NCBI GenBank assembly: GCA_016712105.1
Contig: JADJRU010000055.1
Location: forward strand, 1-11,006
Direction of reading: 5' to 3'
DNA: 11,006 nt
DNA from: Ahniella sp.
GTDB taxonomy: Bacteria > Pseudomonadota > Gammaproteobacteria > Xanthomonadales > Ahniellaceae
Part shown: one piece after another, positions 1 through 8,200 of the stretch
Layout: each line of letters begins with the position of its first letter
How positions within the stretch are numbered: the stretch's first letter is position 1
Notes under the pieces: model-generated
What the model was told of the DNA's origin: nothing
What the model saw: the letters and a program-made list of their open reading frames with translations, nothing else
Database searches by the model: none
Position numbers and translations under genes: made by a program

Positions 1-1
1 G

Positions 2-280
2 CGTGGCTCTGGCGGCGTGATCTCGCTGGACTCCTTTGGCTTCGACGGATTTCGCGATCGAGGATGACTCTGGGCAGATCTGTCGCCATCAACGACGCGC
101 TGGATGCGTTGGACGAACTCGACCCGCGTGCGCCGACAGGGTTTCGAGATGCGCTTCATCGCTGGCATCGAAGTGGTTGATGTAGCAGCCGCATTGGGTG
201 TCTCAGAACCCACGGTCAAACGTGACGCGCGATTCGCGCGTGCCTTCATCGGCGAGAAACTGGACTGGGCGGCCCCATGA
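2..280 (+). CDS. ECF-type RNA polymerase sigma factor, C-terminal part, frameshifted
   Basis: This is the C-terminal part of an ECF sigma factor, which directs RNA polymerase to a specific promoter set; the N-terminus lies off the left edge. Frame 2 first gives RGSGGVISLDSF. A second frame gives DFAIEDDSG. A third, from about 85, gives VAINDALDALDELDPR. A fourth stretch gives FEMRFIAGIEVVDVAAALGV followed by SEPTVKRDARFARAFI, and stops with TGA at 278-280. The last stretch is a region 4.2 helix-turn-helix (about 160-250), with the EMRF...VAAALGVSEPTVKRD pattern typical of the PF07638/TIGR02999 group. Breaks near 50, 80 and 135 are needed to join the pieces, with a net +1 or -2 at the last one. 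That group is often found beside Ser/Thr kinase genes, as here, and ECF43 members are known to be activated by kinase phosphorylation. The family call is firm; the ECF43 assignment is inference because region 2 is not visible. Confidence 0.8.
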
Positions 281-282
281 CG

Positions 283-302
283 ATCGCCGGCGAGCTGGCG
301 AT
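283..302. other. Small inverted repeat in the 22-base convergent gap
   Basis: ATCGCC (283-288) pairs with GGCGAT (297-302) around an 8-base loop. It fills almost exactly the space between the sigma-factor stop (280) and the rebuilt kinase stop (303). Neither side has a T-run, so it is not a canonical intrinsic terminator. It could still act as a shared bidirectional 3' stem, or be chance in GC-rich DNA. Confidence 0.2.
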
Positions 303-3149
303 TCACGGGCTGGTCCGCTGCAGTGCCCGATCCTGAGGATGCATGTTCGCTCTTCAGCGCAGACAGGATGTCGCGTGTACTTGCTCCAGCCCGGCGATGT
401 CGCGGCTCGTATCTCGCCCCAGATAGGATTCCGGACTGCGCGATCGCTTGCGCGGTGTCCTGCCATAGCAACGCGAGTCTTTCCAGGCTTGCGCCTCCAG
501 CATCCAGATCACCGACAGCGCGAAGGTGTCCGGCGAGCGTGTCAGCGGCAAGTTCCCGAACTGCCACAACTGCCTGATGTGCGCTTCGATAGTCTCCTGG
601 TCGAAATCCAGTTGCGCGGACAACAAGCGCATCTGCAACCCTCGGCGCGATCCACCTGGTGCCCAATCGCTTTCGCTGCGTTGAAGGCCCTGTTGCAAGG
701 CGGCGCGAGCCTCATCAGGTCGATGCAGTTTCCACAAGCATTTGGCGATGTTGTACAGCGACTGCTCGTGATCGGATTCACCACTTGGCAACACTTCAAG
801 ACGTCTGGCGTAAACGGCCCGATGCATCGTCAATGCAGTATCGAAATCCTGCATCAGTAATGCAGGTTGGCCAGGTGTTGGACGCCATCAAAGTGTGTGG
901 ATGAGATTCGCCCGCGTCTGGTCAGAATGCCGATGCCGCGTTGGTACTCGAGCATCGCATCCTGCAATTCGCCCGCTGCCCGCAAGTCCACTCCGAGGTT
1001 GATGTGGCGCATGCCGGTGTTGGGGTGGTCATCCCCATACGCGGCCTGTGTGACCGCCAGCGCCCGTCGTGTCATGTCCACCATCTTGTCGAAATTGCCG
1101 ATGGACTCATACACCAGCGCCATCTGCGCGATCGTGGCCACGATCGCAGGGTCGTGGAGTGAGTGTCCTTTCTCGATAACGCATCACGTCCGCGCAGAAC
1201 GCCTCGGCGGATTGCATCATCTCGTTTGCGACCATCGCTGCGCATTGATCCCGCAGGGCGAAACCCAGCGTCCGATGAAGCTCGTCGTCCCGCTGTTGCG
1301 CGATGGCGCTTTGAGGGATTCGTACTGCAGGTGCGCGGGCGCAAGCCAGAGACGGCCGTCGTGGGTGGATCGGGGCCTCGGCATAATGTTCCCGGTTCAG
1401 TCGCTGCGGTACAGCAGGGCTTCGTGTGCGCGCTTTTAATGCCGCGATTTCATCGTTTGACGGTAGCCGTTGGAGCGACGACAACGCAGAGAGCAAATCA
1501 CTTCGCGCCGAATCGACGTGGCCGTTTTCGATGTTCGCAAGGGCGAGTGCGATCTTGACCTTGCTCGCCGAGGATCGGTTCGATCGGTGACAACTCTGCG
1601 GTTTGTTGTTCCGCCTGCTGCGCGGCCGACAGCGCCTCGGCGTATTCCCCTGAGCCAACCAGCACGGTGCTGAGCGTGGCCAGCATTTCGGCTTTCACTT
1701 CGGGCTTCAGTTCGATGTTGGCGGAAACATCGCGCAAGCCATTCCCGCCATGGTCACCGCATCGGGAACTTGGCCGCGATTCATCCGCCGGATCGGCCTG
1801 TTCGAACAGGCGAAGCAGGAAACCCGTAACCTGCTGGGACTTGTCGCGTTCGCGGATCACCGTGTCGCGTTGCAGTTTCAGATTGATGGCGGCTAATCTG
1901 GTGCCAAGCAGGATTGCCGTCGTGGTCGCCACAAGTAGTGCATTACGGCGAACGAACTTCCGTGCGTGATACCAGACGTTGCCTTGCCGAGCCAGTACGG
2001 GTCGGCCAGTGAGCAAAACGCAAGAGGTCTTCGCGCATGGCGTCGACCGAGGAGTATCTTTCGCCGGGATTCTTTCGTAATGCTTTGAGGACGATGGCGT
2101 CGAGGTCCGCGCTGATTCGTTCGCGCGGGTGGTGCGGACGGAACACCTTTTCGGGGCCCGACGTCGAAGCCGAATTGCCGTCTCGGCGGTGCCGGCTCGG
2201 TGTCGCAGATGGCTTGATGAGGCTTGCGCCGGATTCGGACGGCATCGCCATAGGGCGAACTGCCGGTCACCAGTTCATAAAGCACCACGCCTAGTGAATA
2301 GATGTCGGTGGACGTTGTCGCCGGTTTTGCATTCACTTGCTCCGGGGCTGGCGTATCGCGAGGTCGTCAGGCCGGCGTTGTCGCGCGTCAACACGACGGT
2401 GTTTCGAAAGGCGTTGTCGCTGAGCACCTTGGCGATGCCGAAATCGAGCAGCTTCACCAAAGCCGAGGGCATCGACCGCGATGTTGGCCGGTTTCAGGTC
2501 GCGGTGCACGATCAGTGCGGCGTGGGCCGCTGTACCGCAGAACAGACATCGACCATCGGTCGCCGACGGGCCTGCAAGGTGCAGTGGCGCTGTTCGCACC
2601 AGTGGTCGATGCGCTCGCCTCGACGTACTCCATCGCCAGGTAAGGCGAACCATCGGCCCAAATGCCGCCGTCGACCAACTGGGCGATGTTGGGGTGCTTC
2701 AGGCGGCGAGGATTTCGCGTTCCGTGCGAAAACGCTTTGATCAGTTCGTGGTCTCCGGAGGCTTCTGCCTGCAATATCTTGATCGCGATTCGCTGCTGGA
2801 ACACGCCATCGATCCGCTCGGCCAAGTACACCTTCCCATGCCACCTGGCCGATCAACCGCAGCAGCCGGTAGTTCCCGTGCGCTTGGCCTTGCAGTGTTG
2901 CAGCGCGTTGAGCCTGCTGGTCCTGCAACCACGACTCCATCACTTCGGGCTGCATCCATTTTGCGGCAATACGTGATTCACCGCTGGTGTGCGGGTCGGC
3001 ATCGAGGGCGTCGAACCAGCGGGCTACGAGGCAGGGTCGCCCATCGAGGTCGCAATGGCACTCAGACGCGCGCGTCGTTCGGTAGCGGGAGTTCGCAGAG
3101 TTCGTCAAAGACCTGACGTGCGCGAGCGAAGGAGGTCCCGGGATTCCAT
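303..3149 (-). CDS. Membrane Ser/Thr protein kinase with TPR C-terminal half, multiply frameshifted
   Basis: A Hanks-type Ser/Thr kinase, inner-membrane anchored, probably signalling to the neighbouring ECF sigma factor. After an N-terminal segment (ARQVFDELCELP), the catalytic domain shows a glycine loop near 2823-2858 (rebuilt as GQGGMGKVYLA), the ATP-anchoring lysine in IAIKIL (2778-2780), catalytic HRDLKPAN (2483-2506), DFG (2437-2445) and a rebuilt SPEQ activation-loop end near 2340. DLDAIVLKALRKNPGERYSS marks the C-lobe. A hydrophobic segment (about 1880-1945) precedes QQVTGFLLRLFEQADP. TPR-like sequence (AQMALVYESIGNFDKMVDMT and YAEALSAAQQAEQQ) fills the rest. ATG at 3149 is chosen because MESRDLLR leads into the family's usual N-terminus. 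Many breaks are one-base changes in runs, for example near 3030, 2842, 2832, 2738, 2713, 2618, 2527 and 2342. Catalytic residues look intact, so I favour sequence error over a pseudogene. The C-terminus is uncertain: the rebuilt frame stops at 303-305, and an alternative frame stops at 354. Confidence 0.82.
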
Positions 3150-3295
3150 GGTGGGATATTAGGCGGAATCGGCTTCGCGGATCGCTGCCGCGCAGATCCG
3201 GCTTTTGCCCTGAACTATTTTCGGACCGATGATCCTGCGCGGTCGATTTGCGTGAACCAAGGCACTGACCAAATTTTCAATGCCGAGGATCTGCC
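3150..3295. promoter_or_regulatory. Divergent intergenic region between kinase and secreted protein gene
   Basis: This gap of 146 bases separates the kinase start (3149, -) from the delta-60-repeat gene start (3296, +), so it must carry promoters for both directions. It contains GGATC...GATCC (about 3179-3199), an imperfect inverted repeat that could be an operator. An AT-rich patch (AAATTTTCAA, 3271-3280) lies just upstream of the plus-strand gene. No convincing -35/-10 pair was found for the plus strand. Confidence 0.45.
3156..3161 (-). promoter_or_regulatory. Candidate -10 element (TAATAT) for the kinase gene
   Basis: On the minus strand TAATAT ends six bases before the kinase ATG. If it is a true sigma-70 -10 element, transcription would start at or next to the ATG, giving a nearly leaderless mRNA. 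That would fit the weak Shine-Dalgarno sequence (only CCCACC lies in front of the ATG). No recognisable -35 lies 16-18 bases upstream, so this is tentative. Confidence 0.25.
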
Positions 3296-4762
3296 GTGTC
3301 GAAGTTCAATACCGTCTGTTCCGTGCTCGTCGCATTCGCCGTGGTTCTTGCGCTGGTGGGTCTGCCGAAGCAGGTCTCGGCGCAAGATGGCATCACCGAT
3401 TTCGGCTTCGGCAGCTTCGGCCGCACTCAAGTTGCGGCCAATGGCTTCGTGATCGACAACCAGTCCATGATTGTCATGCCGGATGGTCAATTCGCCGTTG
3501 CGGGTCGCAAGAACGAAACCACGCAGATTGCGATCTTCGTCTTCAACGCCGATGGCACACCTGCGAGCAATTTCGGCGCAGGCGCGTTCATTACGTCCGA
3601 CAACGCGGGGGTCGGCACCATCAGTCTGCCGAAACTGCGCTACGACGAACGCCGCGACGCCGTCTTGATCGGGGCCATCGAGGTCAGCCATCGGGGCGCA
3701 TAACATCCTGCTCGCCGGGTCCTTCAGGACGGCTCGATGGATAGCCAGATCAATCCAAGTCCCGTTCGTCGAGGCTGCCTTCGGCTTGTCGCGCCTGCAT
3801 CTGCACCCAACGGATTGGATTTGAGGGGCATTGGCGTCACTCGAACTGGCGTCGAGCGCTTTTACATGGCGGGTACGGCGTTCGATTTTTCCTCCGCCGA
3901 TTTTCGTCAGCCGTTTCTGTTCCATATCTCGATGGAATCGACCCAATCCTACGGTTGGGCCGTGTATCCGGTGACGGCGGGCACCAGCACCATCGTCAAT
4001 TACGCCGCGGTGAGCGACGTCGACGATCAGGGACGAATGTTCATTGCCGGCGGTGTCAGCAATGGCGCGGACAACTGGTCGGTGGTGAAGAAACTGGACA
4101 GAACCAGCTACTTCTTCGGCAGCGCTCGCGCGACGCTCGATCCGGACTTGATCCCCAATGGCTACGATGCTGCCACGGCGATCTCGTTCACCGACGCCAC
4201 ACGAACGCGGCTGGTCGTCGCGGGCGAATCTCAGCGTAATGCCAACGGCGCAACCGATTGCACCGTCAGCTTCTATCAGATTGGCATTGACGCTGAAGAT
4301 CTGGTGCTCGATGGCGCGTTTGCGAATGGCGCCGGTTATGTGTCTACCCATTTCACGCCCGGCGTTCTGGATTCCGTTCAGTGCACCGCAGTGGCGACGG
4401 ACGGGCAGGGCCGCATTTACCTTGCCGGGTCGATCGGTTTCCGCGAGCCCCACCGGGTCTATTACGATACCGACGCCGTCGTGGCGCGCCTCACCCCGGC
4501 AGGCTTGCTCGATGCCACGTTCGGCCCCAACGGTCAGGGTACATCCTGATCGAGAATGCGCCAGACGACACCGGCCTCGGTATCTGGCGGTTTCGATCGC
4601 GCCATGGGCTGGGTCTGACCGCGAACGGCGTGGTTCACGACCGGCACGGCCTCGCCGATCAACGGGGCCAATGTTCAGAACACGTCATGGTGGGTGAACG
4701 GCTTGACGAATTCGGGCGGTGCGCCGGCTTCAGGCAACATTTTCGCAAACAGTTTCGAGTGA
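3296..4762 (+). CDS. Secreted delta-60-repeat (DUF5122-like) protein with C-terminal IFANSFE, frameshifted
   Basis: An exported repeat protein, probably a beta-propeller at the cell surface or outside; no enzymatic motif is seen. GTG at 3296 is chosen because GAGG (3285-3288) sits 7 bases upstream and it opens a signal peptide with a hydrophobic core (VLVAFAVVLALVGL) ending VSA|QD. Delta-60-type repeats follow: DFGFGSFGRTQV, then MPDGQFAVAGR, then FVFNADGTPASNFGAG. A C-terminal copy reads GQGRIYLAGS...VVARLTPAGLLDATFGPNG. The frame breaks near 3695 and 3725, and again near 4541, 4585 and 4650. A naive call would stop at 3703 or 4549. In the rebuilt last frame the protein continues through SWWVNGLTNSGG and ends GNIFANSFE with TGA at 4760-4762. 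Signal peptide and repeats are clear; exact joins are not. It may be a stand-alone transcript: kinase divergent upstream, 537 bases to the next gene. Confidence 0.78.
4739..4759 (+). other. C-terminal IFANSFE motif (possible sorting or anchoring tag)
   Basis: The seven codons before the rebuilt TGA at 4760 read IFANSFE, preceded by ASGN. The neighbouring secreted protein has IFADGFE near its own C-terminus (10140-10160). From memory, F-x-(D/N)-(G/S)-F-E endings recur in exported proteins of Xanthomonadales. I know of no characterised machinery for it, so a sorting role is inference. Confidence 0.5.
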
Positions 4763-5251
4763 TTCTGCCGATGTCACCGGTGAATCGACGCGGGCCAGCC
4801 TGCCGAGATTCATCGGGAGGGTATGGAACACTAGGGGAGACAGGCAGTGGCCGGCGCGGCCTGCGAAGAAGACCTGCCTCGACTCTCGGTAGCCGATTGC
4901 GCGTCCAGCCTTCGATTCCGACCGATCCCCGCAATACGGCACCATGTTGAAACACCGCGGTCAAGAGCAGCCCGGGCAAGACAGGTCGGCATTGGGGCAA
5001 GTCTTGAGTGATCAAGCGTGGCGTGCTTTACCTCCCAGTTCGGACCGTTCCCGACCGTGACCGCGCACTGAGCGCCGATGTGATCGGCCATCGTTGCACT
5101 GAACCACCCTTTGAAGCGATCTGCCCGATGTGAAGAAGTTGTCACTGATCCAATTCCATCGCTTCGTGTCACTTCTATTTCTGCCTGTCTCTGGGTGAAA
5201 CAGAATTCGATTTACATCGATTCTGCAATTGATACTCTTGTTCGGCCAGTT

Positions 5252-5268
5252 TCAGGCGTCGCGCCTGA
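5252..5268 (+). promoter_or_regulatory. Perfect 7-bp leader hairpin upstream of the beta-helix gene
   Basis: TCAGGCG (5252-5258) and CGCCTGA (5262-5268) form a perfect 7-bp stem with a three-base TCG loop. It ends 31 bases before the ATG at 5300 and 16 bases before the ribosome binding site. It lacks a T-run, so it is not an attenuator in the classical sense. It might stabilise the 5' end of the mRNA or tune translation. Confidence 0.35.
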
Positions 5269-5284
5269 CTGTCTTGGGCACATC

Positions 5285-5290
5285 GGAGAA
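5285..5290 (+). promoter_or_regulatory. Ribosome binding site that fixes the start at 5300
   Basis: GGAGAA (5285-5290), followed by GGGGA, lies 9 bases before ATG 5300. The same frame stays open upstream to an earlier ATG at 5111. Choosing 5300 puts a normal signal peptide at the N-terminus, whereas the upstream extension has no such character. Confidence 0.65.
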
Positions 5291-5299
5291 GGGGACGGT

Positions 5300-8200
5300 A
5301 TGAATTGTCGATCGAAGGGTCTTTTGGCGAGCACGCCAAGTAATCGAATCTTGTCTGCGTGGTTGCTGTTTTTGGCAATTGTTGCGCTTGCACCTCGGCC
5401 CGCCTTGGCTCAAATCAACCTCAGTGCGACGGCGGGTACGCCAGCGGCCAGCTACACCACGCTCAAAGGCGCTTTTGATGCCATCAACGCGGGCACCCAC
5501 CAGGGCGCGATCGCGATCAGCGTGACCGGTAACACAACCGAACTGGCAACCGCCGTCCTTGCTGCAAGCGGTTCGGGCGCTGCGACTTACAGCGGTGTCG
5601 TGATCACACCGAGGGGCGGTGCGACACGCGTGATCGGTGGTTCGCTGGATGCTCCCTTGATCGACCTGGATGGCGCGGACAATGTCACCATCAATGGTCT
5701 CAACAGCGGCGGTAATGCCCTGATCCTGACCAACCTGAACACGGGCGCCGCTGCGTTGACGCTTCGGTTCATCAATGACGCGAGCAACAACAACATTTCG
5801 AATGCCGCACTCAGCGGGTCGGGCACCGACAACACAAGGTGTCGTCTTGTTCTCCACTGGCACGGCTACAGGCAACGACAACAACTCAGTGTCCAATTGC
5901 AGCATTGTTCGGCTGCCGGTGGCACACCGACCAATGGTGTTGTTTCCATCGGTAGCGCAGCTCCGGCCGAGAATTCCGGCAATACCATTGGAAACTGCGA
6001 TGTCGCCAATTTCTTCAATGCCTCGACCGCCACGGTTGGCATCCTCATCGGTAGTGGCAACACCCAATGGACAGTCAATAACAATCGTCTGTTCCAATCC
6101 GTACCGCGCACCTATACAACGGCCAACGTTCACAGTGGGATTCAAATCGCCAGCGGTGCCGATCACATCATTTCCGGCAATCGCATCGGCTTTTCGTCGG
6201 GGGCTGGCACGGGTGTATACACGATGCTGGGAACGATCGCGACACGCCTGATTGCGATCGACATCAATCTCACCGCCGCCGCGCCGGTTTCGGTGCAAGG
6301 CAATACGGTATCCGGCATCAGTCTTGCGACGTCGAGCGGTGCCACCACCACGTTTGGTGTGCTCTGTGGCATCAACATCACCGGTGGCAGTGCCAGCGTC
6401 GGCACGGTCACGCCGAACATCATCGGGGGTGCCTCCGGGGTCGATCTGTTGACGGTCACTTCACTCACCAGCGGCGCCCTGCTGGCGGGCATTCATACCT
6501 CATCACCTGATGCGGTGACGATTCAGAACAACACGATCGGAGGATTGTCTTCTTCCGGCACGACCGCAACGGTTGCCGGTTCAGTGACTGGCATCAACGT
6601 TTCGGGATCAACGGCTTCCTTGACCATCATCGGCAATACCGCCCGGCAACCCAAGCGCCAACAACTTGCGCGGTGGTATCAGTGGCTTTACCACCGGAAG
6701 TTCACTGGTATCGGGAATCAATTTCGCTACTGTCTTGCCGTCCGGAACAGTCAGTGTTGCAAACAACACCGTTGAAAACCTGGCTTCGTTCGGAACCGGC
6801 ACCACAGGCTTTGTCCGCGGGATCTGGACAGTCGGTGCACAGGGTCCTTCCACAGTATTCACGATCAGCAACAATACGATCCGAAACCTGGTGACAAACA
6901 GTACCAGTACGTCGATCGCCAATGGTGGCGCGGGCGCCGCGGGCATTGTCCTCGGATTTGGGATGAATTCGATCATCGCCGACAATGTCATCTCCAACAT
7001 CGCCCGCACCAATACTGGCGCGACCGGTGGGTTTACAGTGGGCATCGCCGGGGCCAATGCCACCAGAACCACGATCACCCGTAACCGGATTTCCGGCCTG
7101 AGCAATTCCAGCACTTCGACGACGTTGACTGTCCGGGCATTGTTGCCGGTGTGGTCATCCGCTCCGGCTTCTCCGTCACCGTGAGCAACAACATGATTGC
7201 CCTGGGGGCCGGTCAAACCACCAATACCGCGTTCATCGGCATCCAGGCCAATCATGGATCGGCGCCGGATCCGCTGGATCAGATCTACTTCAACACGATC
7301 CAGATCAGCGGTACCGCGGGCGTTGGCAGCATTCCCAGTTTCGGTTTCTTGCGCGGGGATCTAACCGCTTCGGCACGAAATCAAACCATCGATTTCCGCA
7401 ACAACCTGATCACCAATACCCGCAACGGTGGCACCGGTGCCCATTTTGCGATTGCCAATAATTTCGGGGCCACCGCAAGCAATACCGGATGGCCAGTTAA
7501 TGCCTCCAACTTCAACGTGCTCAATGCCGATGCCGCAACCGTCGGGCACTGGAATGGCAACCTGAGTTTTGCCGGATGGAAAACGGCATCGGCAGGTGAC
7601 GGCTCGAGTACTTCCGGGATTGCAGTCAATTTCACCAACCCCGCCATCGGCGATTTGCATTTGAACATGGGTGTGACGCCCACGCAGATCGAGTCGGGTG
7701 GCACCCCAATCGAGAGCACGACGGTGGACTTTGACCAACAAGTGCGCCCGGGGCCGGTCGGATCGGTTAATGGAGGCGCGTTTGCGCCCGACATTGGTGC
7801 GGACGAGTTTGATGGCACGTATCTCGACGTGATTGCGCCGAATATCGTTTATGCCGCGTTGCCCAACACGACGTTTACGGCTGATCGTACCCTTTCGGCG
7901 ACCATCAGCGACTTCTCCGGCGTCGCCACGGGTGGTGTGGCGCCCCGGATCTACTATCGCAAGAATGCGCGGTGCCCTTGTTCTCACGGGCATGCACCTT
8001 GGCCAGCGGCACGGTGTTCAGCGGCACGTGGTCCTGCACCATCAGCCATGCCGATCTTGCTGGTGTGGTGACCAATGATGTGGTGCAGTATTTTGTGGTG
8101 GCGCAAGACATATCTGGCAGTCTCGGCGCCAACCCCGGCGATGGCTTTGTCGGCACCAACGTCAATGTCGTGACTACGCCGCCCAGCACCCCAAGCCAGT

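Larger units (their letters stand above)
4763..5299 (+). other. Long intergenic region without a convincing gene
   Basis: This stretch of 537 bases lies between two plus-strand genes. Open frames exist on both strands, but none gives a recognisable domain, signal peptide or good start, and I call none. From 4763 to about 5000 there are GC-rich self-complementary patches, for example AGGCAG (about 4841) facing CTGCCT (about 4873). From about 5130 to 5245 the sequence becomes AT-richer, as expected for the promoter of the large gene starting at 5300. GATACT (5231-5236) is a possible -10, but no well-spaced -35 was found. A leader hairpin lies at 5252-5268. Confidence 0.5.

Noticed and set aside
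303..3149. Kinase as a true decaying pseudogene
   Set aside because: Not excluded, but HRDLKPAN, DFG, the lysine and TPR cores are kept and the indels sit largely in base runs without accompanying missense decay.
3215..4453. A minus-strand open frame of 412 codons opposite the delta-60 protein gene
   Set aside because: It has no recognisable domain, no plausible start context, and lies wholly antisense to a gene with a signal peptide and family repeats. Long antisense frames are expected in GC-rich DNA with this codon use.
4659..5172. Minus-strand frames of 113-118 codons in the long intergenic gap
   Set aside because: No family resemblance, no good starts, and part overlaps the rebuilt 3' end of the delta-60 gene.
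5252..6298. A minus-strand open frame of 348 codons opposite the beta-helix gene
   Set aside because: Antisense shadow of a repetitive Asn/Thr/Ser-rich coding sequence; Arg- and Asp-rich translation without domains.
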